From the NCBI GenBank assembly GCA_018970895.1, contig JAGWVM010000004.1:1-57733 (forward strand): a DNA stretch of 57,733 nucleotides. Direction: 5' to 3'. Below the pieces are notes generated by a model. That model did no database searches. It was not told where the DNA came from and saw nothing but the letters and a program-made list of their open reading frames with translations. Source of the DNA: Lysobacteraceae bacterium. GTDB taxonomy: Bacteria; Pseudomonadota; Gammaproteobacteria; Xanthomonadales; Rhodanobacteraceae. Shown here in pieces: positions 29,903 through 41,850 of the stretch (the stretch's first letter is position 1; each line of letters starts with the position of its first letter). A program made the translations under genes and the position numbers.

Positions 29903-31765
29903 TTGCCACGAGGGCAAACAGCGGCCATCGGAGTCTTGCGCGTGATCGGGCACGAATCGGGATCGATGGATCTTCCCGGGGCATCGGGAAGCGGGGTCGA
30001 CGACACGCTGTCGCGGCTGGGCGACGTGCTGGGCGACGGCTTCGCGGTGCCCGGGTTCGACGCGGTCGCGCGGCTGGCCGCCCACTCGCTGCATGTTCCG
30101 CTGGTCTGCCTGGTGCTCGCATCGGGCAGCGCGTTGTGGTTCAGCGCCGATGCGCACAGGCCCGACGCGCCCCACGCGCTGCACCCGCGCTACATCGAGG
30201 CAACGCGTCAGGGACAGACACAGGTAGTGGCAGACATCGAGGCCGACCCGCGCTTCGGTGGCGCGCCGCTGCTGACCGGCCCGGGGCCGGCACGCATGCG
30301 CTTCTTTGCCAGCGAACCGGTCTACACGCTGGCCGGCCAGCACGTGGGCGCCCTGTGCGTGATGGACTACTCGCCACGCGACGGCCTCAACGAGGACGAG
30401 CGCGCGGACCTGCGCGATGCCGCGCGGCTGGCCGGCACCGGCCTGCTGCTCGGCAGCTACGTGGGTCGCACCGATCCGGTGACGCTGCTGCCGCACCGCA
30501 ACGCGTTTTTCGAGGACCTGCGCGCGCGCCGGCGCGGTGGCGAGCACCGGGCCTGGCTGATCGCGGTCGACGTCGCGCCGGTGAGCCGCTTCGGCGCCTT
30601 CATCCGCGCCATGGGCCACGCCTACGCCGACGAGCTGATGCGCGACGTGGCCGCGCGGGTGCAGGTGTGGATGCCGGAGCACACCCACCTGTACCAGGTC
30701 GGCACCAGCCGCTTCGCCGCGATCCTGCCCGGCTCGCCGGACACCATTGATGCCACGCGCATGGACGAGCTGGTGCACCGCCTGCGGCAGCCGTTCGATT
30801 GCCTCGGCATTCCGCTGAGCATCCAGCCGGGCGTGGGCCTGCTGAGCCTCGACATCGACGAGCTCGACGGCGGGGATCCGCTGCGGCTGGTGATGAGCGC
30901 CTCGCACGCCGCGCAGCGCAGCGTCCAGGGGTGGGCGGTCTACGAGCCGAGCGACGATGAACGGCAACGGCAGGAGTTCTTCCTGGTCACCGAACTGGCG
31001 GCCGCGTTGAACGACCACACCGAACTGGATCTGCACTACCAGCCGCGGGTCGACCTGGCGACCGGTCGCTGCGTGGCCGTGGAGGCACTGGCCCGCTGGC
31101 AGCACCCGACCCAGGGCGCGATCGCGCCGGACCGCTTCATCGGCCTGGCCGAGAAGGCCGGGCTGATGCGCAGCCTCACCGGGTGGGTGCTCGACCGTGG
31201 CCTGGCGCAGCTCGGTGCGTGGCAGCGCGCCGGGCTCGACCTGAAGCTGTCGATCAACGTCTCCAGCAGCGACCTGGCCGGCGAGCTGGTCGACCGCCTG
31301 CGCGAGGCGGCCCAGCGCCACGCGGTGGCGCTGGAGGCGCTGGAACTGGAGGTCACCGAAGGCACCCTGCTCGAACACTGCGATGCCACCCGGCAGATAC
31401 TCGCCTCGATCCGCGCGCTCGGCGTGGGCATCGCCATCGACGACTTCGGGACCGGCTACAGCAACCTCGCCTCGATGCGCGACATGCCGGCGACCAGCCT
31501 GAAGATCGACCAGTCGTTCGTCCGCGCGATGGACGCCAGCCCGCACGACGGCGCGATCGTGCGCTCGATGGCCGCGCTGGCCCGCGGGCTGGGGTTCCGG
31601 GTGGTGGTGGAAGGCGTGGAGACCGCGGCGATCTTCGCCTCGGTGCTCGACATGGCCTGCGACGAGGTGCAGGGCTACCACGTGGCCCGGCCGATGGCGG
31701 CCGCGGAGCTGCCGGGCTGGCTGGCACGGCACGACGCGATGCGCTTTCGCCGGCGCGCCGGCTGA
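29903..31765 (+). CDS. GAF - degenerate GGDEF - EAL signalling protein
   Basis: GAF-like N-terminus; GGDEF position reads VGTSRFAAIL; EAL motifs intact (EALARWQH, DDFGTGYSNL, LKIDQSFV, QGYHVARP). Confidence 0.88.
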   Translation: MPRGQTAAIGVLRVIGHESGSMDLPGASGSGVDDTLSRLGDVLGDGFAVPGFDAVARLAAHSLHVPLVCLVLASGSALWFSADAHRPDAPHALHPRYIEATRQGQTQVVADIEADPRFGGAPLLTGPGPARMRFFASEPVYTLAGQHVGALCVMDYSPRDGLNEDERADLRDAARLAGTGLLLGSYVGRTDPVTLLPHRNAFFEDLRARRRGGEHRAWLIAVDVAPVSRFGAFIRAMGHAYADELMRDVAARVQVWMPEHTHLYQVGTSRFAAILPGSPDTIDATRMDELVHRLRQPFDCLGIPLSIQPGVGLLSLDIDELDGGDPLRLVMSASHAAQRSVQGWAVYEPSDDERQRQEFFLVTELAAALNDHTELDLHYQPRVDLATGRCVAVEALARWQHPTQGAIAPDRFIGLAEKAGLMRSLTGWVLDRGLAQLGAWQRAGLDLKLSINVSSSDLAGELVDRLREAAQRHAVALEALELEVTEGTLLEHCDATRQILASIRALGVGIAIDDFGTGYSNLASMRDMPATSLKIDQSFVRAMDASPHDGAIVRSMAALARGLGFRVVVEGVETAAIFASVLDMACDEVQGYHVARPMAAAELPGWLARHDAMRFRRRAG

Positions 31766-31802
31766 ACCGTCACCCCATCGCGGCACGCCTCGTTCGCTGC
31801 GC

Positions 31803-32741
31803 GTGACCGACGGCACAACCGCGCGGCCTGCCGCGCGTCAAAGTGCGACGTCCCGGCTGCCACGGCCCACCATGCAAGGCACCCTGCCCCAACGCGACCC
31901 GGTACTGTCCCGACCGCTGCGACCGCGGGTCCATCCCGCGGGGGCCGGCGGCCGCCTGCGACAGTTCCGCCACGATGCGTTCGATCGCGACATGTCGCCC
32001 GTGCTGGAGATCGGACACCTGCAGTCGGCCGGACCGGACAGCGCGCCGGTGCCGCACGCAGGGCTGTCGCTGGCCACGCTGCTGTTCGAACACGCGCAGG
32101 GCGCGATCGACGTCGCGGACAGCACCGGCGCACACCAGACCATCCGGCCCGGTGACCTGCACTGGAGCCTGGCCGGACGCGGCGTGGTCCGGCGCGCGTG
32201 CAGCGGCCCGGATGCGCTCTCGCTGGATGCACTGCAGTTGCTGGTCAACTCGCCCTCCACGCTGAAGCAGCAGCCTCCGGCCAGCTTCCACCTGGCCGCC
32301 GCGGACGTGCCGCAACTGGTGCTGCCCGGCAGCCGCATGCGCCTGCTTGCCGGCCACTACGGCGAGCGGCAGTCGCCGCTGGAGCTGCCGCAGCCGATGC
32401 TGATCCTGGACGGTCGCATCGAAGCCGGCGCGACCTTTCCTGTCGATTTGCCGGCGGGCTGGAACGCCTGGTGCTACGCGGTCTCCGGCGAGCTGGCGGT
32501 GGCCGCGGACGGGGCCGGTGCGCGCGCCCTGCCGGCCACCACCGCGGTCACCGCGGCCGCGACCGGCGGCGACGTGATGCTGCGCATCCGCGGCGTCGGC
32601 ACGCGATCGCACCTGGTGGTGGTTGCCGGCATGGCGATCCACGAACCGGTGGTGCAGCACGGGCCGTTCGTGATGAACACGCGCCAGGACGTGATGCGGG
32701 TGGTGCGCGACTACGAGGCGGGGCGGCTGGGGCGGCTCTGA
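31803..32741 (+). CDS. divergent pirin-like protein
   Basis: Two cupin-like halves; IRPGDLHWSLAGRGVV and C-terminal GPFVMNTRQDVMRVVRDYEAGRLG as in pirins; canonical HPHRGFE motif not preserved. Confidence 0.75.
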   Translation: MTDGTTARPAARQSATSRLPRPTMQGTLPQRDPVLSRPLRPRVHPAGAGGRLRQFRHDAFDRDMSPVLEIGHLQSAGPDSAPVPHAGLSLATLLFEHAQGAIDVADSTGAHQTIRPGDLHWSLAGRGVVRRACSGPDALSLDALQLLVNSPSTLKQQPPASFHLAAADVPQLVLPGSRMRLLAGHYGERQSPLELPQPMLILDGRIEAGATFPVDLPAGWNAWCYAVSGELAVAADGAGARALPATTAVTAAATGGDVMLRIRGVGTRSHLVVVAGMAIHEPVVQHGPFVMNTRQDVMRVVRDYEAGRLGRL

Positions 32742-32751
32742 ACCCTGCCGG

Positions 32752-34440
<1,689 letters not shown>

Positions 34441-34514
34441 CGAAGGGCGTGACGCTGCACCGGAGTCGACGGCGATGCTACCGTCTGGCGGCCGCGTCGA
34501 CCCACGGACCGATC

Positions 34515-34898
34515 ATGCCAAACCTGCTCGCCCTCGCGTTGCTGATGGCTCCTGCCGCCATCCCCGCCGACGATTTCCACGACCGCGTGCTGCAGGGCCG
34601 GCTGGCCGAGGCCGCCGCCACCGGGGCGCCGTATCAGAAGACGCTGTGGGCGAAGATCGGCAACTCCATGACCGATGCGCTGAAGGGCTGCATCGCGCAC
34701 AACCGCCCTGTCGACAAGTCGCCGTTCACCCTGGTGGCCGACATCGCGCCCGACGGCCGGCCGCAGCGGGTGGAGGTGCAGCCGGCCACGGTGCTCGCCA
34801 GCTGCCTGGCCGGCCGGTTCACCGGCTGGACCCTGCCGGCTCCGCCGAAGGCGCCCGCGCCCTATCCGATCGAAATCGACGTCAGCATCACGCCCTGA
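34515..34898 (+). CDS. hypothetical periplasmic protein
   Basis: 127 aa with signal peptide; convergent to the regulator gene. Confidence 0.6.
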   Translation: MPNLLALALLMAPAAIPADDFHDRVLQGRLAEAAATGAPYQKTLWAKIGNSMTDALKGCIAHNRPVDKSPFTLVADIAPDGRPQRVEVQPATVLASCLAGRFTGWTLPAPPKAPAPYPIEIDVSITP

Positions 34899-34899
34899 G

Positions 34900-36816
34900 T
34901 CACCCGCCGCCCGCGCGTGCCGCCAGCCGCCGGTAGAGCGTGCTGCGGCTGATGCCGAGCGTGCGCGCCGCCGCGGCCATGTTGCCGCGACAGGCCTCGA
35001 GCGCCCGGTCGATCGCCTGCGCTTCCAGCTCCTGCAGCCTGCCGGCCTGGGCCGGCGCCGCCGCCGGCGCGGAGACGGCCAGCGCGGACGGCGCGGCCGA
35101 CGGCCAGCCGCGGTCGGGCAGGTCGTCCACGGTGAGGGTGGCGCCGACCGTGCCCAGCGCCATCAGGCTGCGCAGCACGCCGACCAGCTCGCGCACGTTG
35201 CCGGGCCAGCGCCGCGAGGCCAGCTCGCGCACCAGCGGCGGCGACAACCGCATCGGCACCTGGTCGGCACCCAGCGCGGCCCACAGCCGGCGCACGGTAT
35301 CGGCCAGGTCCGCGTGTTCGCGCAGCGGCGGCAGGTGCAGGACCGACTGCGCCACGCGGAAATACAGGTCGGCGCGGAACTGGCCGCGCTCCACCGCCTG
35401 CTGCAGTTGGCAGTGCGTGGCGGCGATCACCCGCACGTCGATCGCCTGGGCGCGTCCGCCCCCGAGCGGGGTCACCTCGCGCTCCTGCAGCACCCGCAGC
35501 AGCCGGCTCTGCAGCGGCAGCGGCATGTCGCCCAGCTCGTCGAGGAACAGCACGCCGCCGTGCGCCTCGCGCAGCAGGCCGGGCGCGCCGTCGCGGCGGG
35601 CGCCGGTGAACGCACCCGGCAGGTGGCCGAACAGTTCCGACTCGATCAGCGCCTCCGGCAGCGAGGCGCAGTTCACCGCCACGAACGGGGCGCCCGCCCG
35701 CGCGCTGCGCCGGTGCAGCTCGCGCGCCACCACCTCCTTGCCGGTGCCGGTCTCGCCCTGCAGCAGCACGGTGATGTCGGCGTCGAGCAGGCGCACCTGG
35801 CGTTCGATGGCGGCGTCCAGCGCGGCATCGAACACCGTCGCCGGCGCACGCAGCGGGCGGATCGCCTGCCGCGGCGCGGGGGTCGCCGGCACCGCGCGCA
35901 CGGTGCCGGGTACCTGGATGCGCGAACGCTGGGCGTCGCGCCGCGCGTGCACCATGTCGCCGGTCTGGCAGCGCATGCTCGCCACGCCACCCGGCGACGG
36001 CAGCGCGGAAGCGAACAGTTCGTCGTAGCGGCGCTTGCCCAGTTCGCTCCAGTCCAGCCCGAGCAGGCGCAGCGCGTGCCGGTTGGCGGCGGCCAGCCGG
36101 TGCCCCTCGAACACCAGCATGCCCTCGCGGGCGGTGCCGATCAGTGCCGGATCGGGCTGGATGCGCACGATGTCGGCGCCCTCGAAGGCGCATTCGAACA
36201 GCCGGTGTTCGATCTGCTCGACCGCCAGCTGCACCATGCCCAGCGCATGCACGTGGTGCACCGAGGCGTGCCCGGACAGGTCGAGCACGCCGACCACCCG
36301 GCCCTGCGGATCGAAGATCGGCGAGGCCGAGCAGCTCAGTACGCGATGCGGCGCGTAGTAGTGCTCGGCGCCGCGCACCTCCACCGGCTGGCGCTCCACC
36401 AGCGCGGTGCCGATGGCGTTGGTGCCGGTGGACTGCTCGGTCCACGGCACGCCCGGGCGCAGCGACACCCGCGCCGCCTTGTCGAGAAAATCCGGATCGC
36501 CCAGCGCGTCGAGGATGAAGCCGTCCGGCGCGGTCAGCACCACGATCGAGCCGGCCTGGTTGGCGCTGGCGTACAGCGCCTCCAGTTCCGGCCGGCACAG
36601 CCGGCGCAGCGCCTCGTGGCGCTCCTTCATCTCGCCCAGCGCGTGGCGCTCCAGCGGGGCGACGCGAGGTCCGGCACTGGCCACCAGGCCGCGATCCATG
36701 CAGCGTCGCCACGACGCGAGGATGGTGTCGGACACCAGGCCGCGCGGGGCGGCCCCGTCGTCGAAGAAGCGCCGGCGCGCGGCGTCGATCGAGTCGCTGA
36801 TCCCGGGGTGTCGCAT
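34900..36816 (-). CDS. sigma54-dependent AcoR-like transcriptional activator
   Basis: GAF region, AAA+ domain with GETGTGKE and intact GAFTGA loop, C-terminal Fis-type HTH ([20 protein letters not shown]). Confidence 0.92.
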   Translation of the reverse strand: MRHPGISDSIDAARRRFFDDGAAPRGLVSDTILASWRRCMDRGLVASAGPRVAPLERHALGEMKERHEALRRLCRPELEALYASANQAGSIVVLTAPDGFILDALGDPDFLDKAARVSLRPGVPWTEQSTGTNAIGTALVERQPVEVRGAEHYYAPHRVLSCSASPIFDPQGRVVGVLDLSGHASVHHVHALGMVQLAVEQIEHRLFECAFEGADIVRIQPDPALIGTAREGMLVFEGHRLAAANRHALRLLGLDWSELGKRRYDELFASALPSPGGVASMRCQTGDMVHARRDAQRSRIQVPGTVRAVPATPAPRQAIRPLRAPATVFDAALDAAIERQVRLLDADITVLLQGETGTGKEVVARELHRRSARAGAPFVAVNCASLPEALIESELFGHLPGAFTGARRDGAPGLLREAHGGVLFLDELGDMPLPLQSRLLRVLQEREVTPLGGGRAQAIDVRVIAATHCQLQQAVERGQFRADLYFRVAQSVLHLPPLREHADLADTVRRLWAALGADQVPMRLSPPLVRELASRRWPGNVRELVGVLRSLMALGTVGATLTVDDLPDRGWPSAAPSALAVSAPAAAPAQAGRLQELEAQAIDRALEACRGNMAAAARTLGISRSTLYRRLAARAGGG

Positions 36817-36830
36817 GGACCGCTCCGTTG

Positions 36831-36847
36831 TGTCGCAATCTGCGACA
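36831..36847. promoter_or_regulatory. candidate enhancer-binding-protein site (UAS)
   Basis: Perfect inverted repeat TGTCGCA-ATC-TGCGACA between the divergent activator and aldehyde dehydrogenase genes. Confidence 0.65.
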
Positions 36848-37011
36848 CCTGTGGCAGGGAATGTTCCGATACAAAACACAGCCGCCGGCCGCGCGCAACG
36901 CGACTTTCGCGATGGGCGCTGGTGCGGTGCAGCGACCGTTACGCGGAAAGCCGACGGATCCGTCGATGGCTGCGATGGCACGGTGCAGCATCGTCACCGA
37001 CGCCGCGGCAC

Positions 37012-37027
37012 TGGCACGGCTTTCGCT
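37012..37027 (+). promoter_or_regulatory. candidate sigma54 -24/-12 promoter
   Basis: TGGCACG-GCTT-TCGCT: GG and GC separated by exactly 10 nt, one mismatch to TGGCACGN4TTGCW; 38 bp before the aldehyde dehydrogenase ATG. Confidence 0.65.
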
Positions 37028-37064
37028 GAAGGAAGGGACTTTCCACCCACCGCGGAGCCGCGCC

Positions 37065-38585
<1,521 letters not shown>

Positions 38586-38720
38586 GGCGGGCCGGCGCGG
38601 GGCGGTGGTACACGCCGTCCCGCGCCACGCATCGGGCCGTTGCGGCTGGCCGGAGGCATGCGCTTGCCGCATGCTGGCCGGGTGTCCGCCACCCGTGGAC
38701 GTCGAGGAGAACGTCCCGCG

Positions 38721-40871
38721 ATGCCCGTGCCGTTTCGCCATCGCCGCACGCCCTGCCCTGCACTCTTGCTCACGCTGGTGCCGGCGCTGGCCGCGGCCAC
38801 GCCACCGCAGACCGAGGCGCCCGTGTCCGGCACGTCCCTGCCCGCCATCGAAGTCAACGCCAGCCGGCTGGAGATCCCGCCTTTCGACGTGCCGGCCGCG
38901 CTGTCGGTGGTGGCGGTGGATCCCGGCCGCTCGGGACAGCCGGGCGTGAACTTCGCCGAAGTGCTGGCCGGCGTGCCCGGCATCCTCGCGCGCGACCGGC
39001 AGAACTACGCGCAGGACGAGCAGATCTCGATCCGCGGCTTCGGCGCGCGCGCCACCTTCGGTGTGCGCGGCATCCGCGTGTACATGGACGGAATACCGGC
39101 CACGCTGCCCGACGGCCAGGGCCAGGTGTCGGCGTTCAACCTCGATTCGGCCGAGCGCATCGAGGTGCTGCGCGGGCCGTTCTCGGTGCTCTACGGCAAT
39201 GCCGCCGGCGGCGTGATCCAGCTGTACACCGCCGACGGCACGCCCACCCCGCAGACCACGCTGGGCGCGTACGGCGGCAGCGATGACAGCTTCCGCCTGA
39301 TGGCCGATACCCGCGGCACTGTCGGTCCGGTGGACTACAACATCGCCGCCTCCGAATTCCTCTCCGGCGGCTATCGCGCGCACAGCCGCGTGCGGCGCGA
39401 GTCCGACAACGCCAAGTTCGGCATCGACCTGGGGCGGCGACGCAAGCTCACCGTGGTGCTGAACCGCATCAACCAGCCCGATACCCAGGACCCGCTCGGC
39501 CTGACCCGAGCGCAGATGGAGCAGGACCCGCGCCAGGCCACCGCGGTGGCGGCGCTGTACGACACCCGCAAGAGCGCCGAGCAGAACCAGATGGGCGTGG
39601 TCTACGACCAGACGCTCAGCCCCAGCGACCAGTGGCGTGCGATGGCGTACTACGGACAGCGCAGCATCACGCAGTACCTGTCGATCCCCCCCTTCGTGCA
39701 GAAGAACCCGCTGCAGTCCGGTGGCGTGGTGGTGCCGGTCACCCACTACGGTGGCGCCGACCTGCGCTGGACCCACCGCGGCCGGCTCGACGGCGGCGCG
39801 TACGAGGCGGTGCTCGGCGCCAGCGGCGACGACCAGATCCAGCGGCGCACCGGCTACGAGAACTTCATCGGCAGCACGCTCGGCGTGAAGGGCAAGCTGC
39901 GCCGCAACGAACACGACAACGTCAACAACGTGGCCGGGTACGCGCAGTTCTACTGGCACTTCGTGCCGCACTGGGCCCTGCTGCTGGGGCTGCGCCACGA
40001 CACCGTGCGCTTCACCGAGCACGACTTCTACATCACGTCGAGCAACCCGGACGACAGCGGCCACGTCACCTACACCGCCACCACGCCGGTGGTCGGCCTG
40101 CAGTACCGCGCCGACGAGCACCTGCGCGTGTATGCCAGCTACGGCCGTGGCTTCGAGACACCCAGCTACAACGAGCTGGGCTACCGCACCGACGGCGGGG
40201 CCGGGCTCGCCTTCGACCTCAAGCCCGCGCGCAGCAACAACGTCGAGCTGGGTGCGAAGTGGCAGGCAACGCGCGCGCTCGAGTTCGACGCCGCGCTGTT
40301 CCGCGCCGACACGAGCAACGAACTGGCCGTGGCGAGCAACACTAACGGCCGCGCCACCTATCGCAACGCCGGTCGCACCCGCCGCGAGGGCGTGGAGCTG
40401 TCCGCCTCCGGCGAGCTGGCGCCGGACTGGCGCCTCAGCGCCGGGATCACCCATCTGCGCGCACGCTTCGAAGACGGCTACCTCGCCTGCACCGGCTCGC
40501 CGTGCACGGTGCCGACCACGCCGGTCGCCGCCGGCTCGCGCATCCCGGGCGTGCCCGAGGACTACGGCTCGCTGCGACTGGAGCACGGCAACGGCACGGG
40601 CTGGCGCGAGGGCGTCACGCTCACCGGCATCGGCCCGGTGGTGGTGAACGACTTCAACACCGACCGCGCGGCCGGTTACGCCCTGGTCGACGTCGACGCC
40701 GGCTACACCTTCACGCTCGGCGACGGCGCCCGGCTCGACCTCTCGGCGCGTGTCGGCAACCTCGCCGACCGCCGCTACGTCGGATCGGTGATCGTCAACG
40801 ACGGCAACGGCCGCTACTTCGAACCCGGACCGGGCCGCAGCCTCATGCTCGGCGCCCGGCTGACCTTCTGA
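38721..40871 (+). CDS. TonB-dependent receptor, PqqU/YncD-like
   Basis: Signal peptide; RQNYAQDEQISIRGFGARATFGVRGIRVYMDGIPATLPDGQGQ and YVGSVIVNDGNGRYFEPGPGR closely match remembered E. coli YncD (PqqU) segments. Confidence 0.87.
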   Translation: MPVPFRHRRTPCPALLLTLVPALAAATPPQTEAPVSGTSLPAIEVNASRLEIPPFDVPAALSVVAVDPGRSGQPGVNFAEVLAGVPGILARDRQNYAQDEQISIRGFGARATFGVRGIRVYMDGIPATLPDGQGQVSAFNLDSAERIEVLRGPFSVLYGNAAGGVIQLYTADGTPTPQTTLGAYGGSDDSFRLMADTRGTVGPVDYNIAASEFLSGGYRAHSRVRRESDNAKFGIDLGRRRKLTVVLNRINQPDTQDPLGLTRAQMEQDPRQATAVAALYDTRKSAEQNQMGVVYDQTLSPSDQWRAMAYYGQRSITQYLSIPPFVQKNPLQSGGVVVPVTHYGGADLRWTHRGRLDGGAYEAVLGASGDDQIQRRTGYENFIGSTLGVKGKLRRNEHDNVNNVAGYAQFYWHFVPHWALLLGLRHDTVRFTEHDFYITSSNPDDSGHVTYTATTPVVGLQYRADEHLRVYASYGRGFETPSYNELGYRTDGGAGLAFDLKPARSNNVELGAKWQATRALEFDAALFRADTSNELAVASNTNGRATYRNAGRTRREGVELSASGELAPDWRLSAGITHLRARFEDGYLACTGSPCTVPTTPVAAGSRIPGVPEDYGSLRLEHGNGTGWREGVTLTGIGPVVVNDFNTDRAAGYALVDVDAGYTFTLGDGARLDLSARVGNLADRRYVGSVIVNDGNGRYFEPGPGRSLMLGARLTF

Positions 40872-40897
40872 CCCCGCCCGACGGAGGAGAACCCGCC

Positions 40898-41284
40898 ATG
40901 TCCACGCCCGCCCCCGACATCGCCAAGGTGCTCGCCACCCCCGCCGCCGAGGCGCTGATCGAGCGCCTGCGCGAACGCCACGGAGCGCTGCTGTTCCACC
41001 AGTCCGGCGGCTGCTGCGACGGCTCCTCGCCGATGTGCTACCCGCAGGACGACTTCATCGTCGGCGACCGCGACGTGCGCCTGGGCGAGATTGCCGGCGC
41101 GCCGTTCTACATGAGTCCCTCGCAGTACGAGTACTGGAAGCACACCCAGCTGATCATCGACGTGGTCGAGGGTCGCGGCGGCATGTTCTCGCTGGAGAAC
41201 GGCGAGGGCGTGCGCTTCCTGACCCGCTCGCGGCTGTTCACCGACGAAGAAGTCGCGGCGCTCAAGGCGGCCGGGCGGTTCTGA
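40898..41284 (+). CDS. DUF779 family protein
   Basis: 128 aa; LLFHQSGGCCDGSSPMCYP...YWKHTQLIIDVVEGRGGMFSLENGEGVRFLTRSRLF. Confidence 0.9.
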   Translation: MSTPAPDIAKVLATPAAEALIERLRERHGALLFHQSGGCCDGSSPMCYPQDDFIVGDRDVRLGEIAGAPFYMSPSQYEYWKHTQLIIDVVEGRGGMFSLENGEGVRFLTRSRLFTDEEVAALKAAGRF

Positions 41285-41370
41285 CCCACCGGCCTTATCC
41301 GATGCGCCGCAGCCCGCAAAGGCGTTGGGCCTGCCGGACTTTTCCACAGGATTGTCCACAATATCTGGGG

Positions 41371-41399
41371 TTGACCACCCCGAACGAGCCCACTATGTT
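41371..41399 (+). promoter_or_regulatory. sigma70-type promoter for riboswitch-nrdA transcript
   Basis: TTGACC - 17 nt - TATGTT, ending just before the riboswitch. Confidence 0.65.
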
Positions 41400-41407
41400 G
41401 AGCTTGT

Positions 41408-41600
41408 TGGTGCCCGTCCAGACGCGACTGTCGGTCGGGCTTAAAAGGGAATCCGGTGCGAATCCGGAACTGCCCCGCAGCGGTAAGCGGAAACGAAACT
41501 CCTCACATGCACTGGGCCGCAGCGCCTGGGAAGCGAGGGGGACTAGGTGGGCCTGACCGGCCCGGGTCCGCGAGTCCGAAGACCTGCCAGCACGTCGGGC
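41408..41600 (+). promoter_or_regulatory. cobalamin (AdoCbl) riboswitch
   Basis: AAAAGGGAATCCGGTGCGAATCCGGAACTGCCCCGCAGCGGTAAG core and GAGTCCGAAGACCTGCCAGCA B12-box in correct order. Confidence 0.93.
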
Positions 41601-41850
41601 CCCACGGGCCGGCGGTCGCGTCCGGTGAGACGCGATGCGCCGATGCTCTCGCGACCCGGCGCGGGTGACCGCTTCCGCGGGGAGGCGCGTCGCATCGCAG
41701 GCCGTCATGCGCCTGCATGTCGACGCGTCTTTCCATGAAAGCCAAGCCTCAGGCCCTGCGCGCGGGAGCAGGCGTTTGAGTTTCGGAACCGTCGCGTCGA
41801 CCCAACCCCTCCGGGCCGGCGCGGCGGCTTCCACCTTGGGAGCATCCTTC

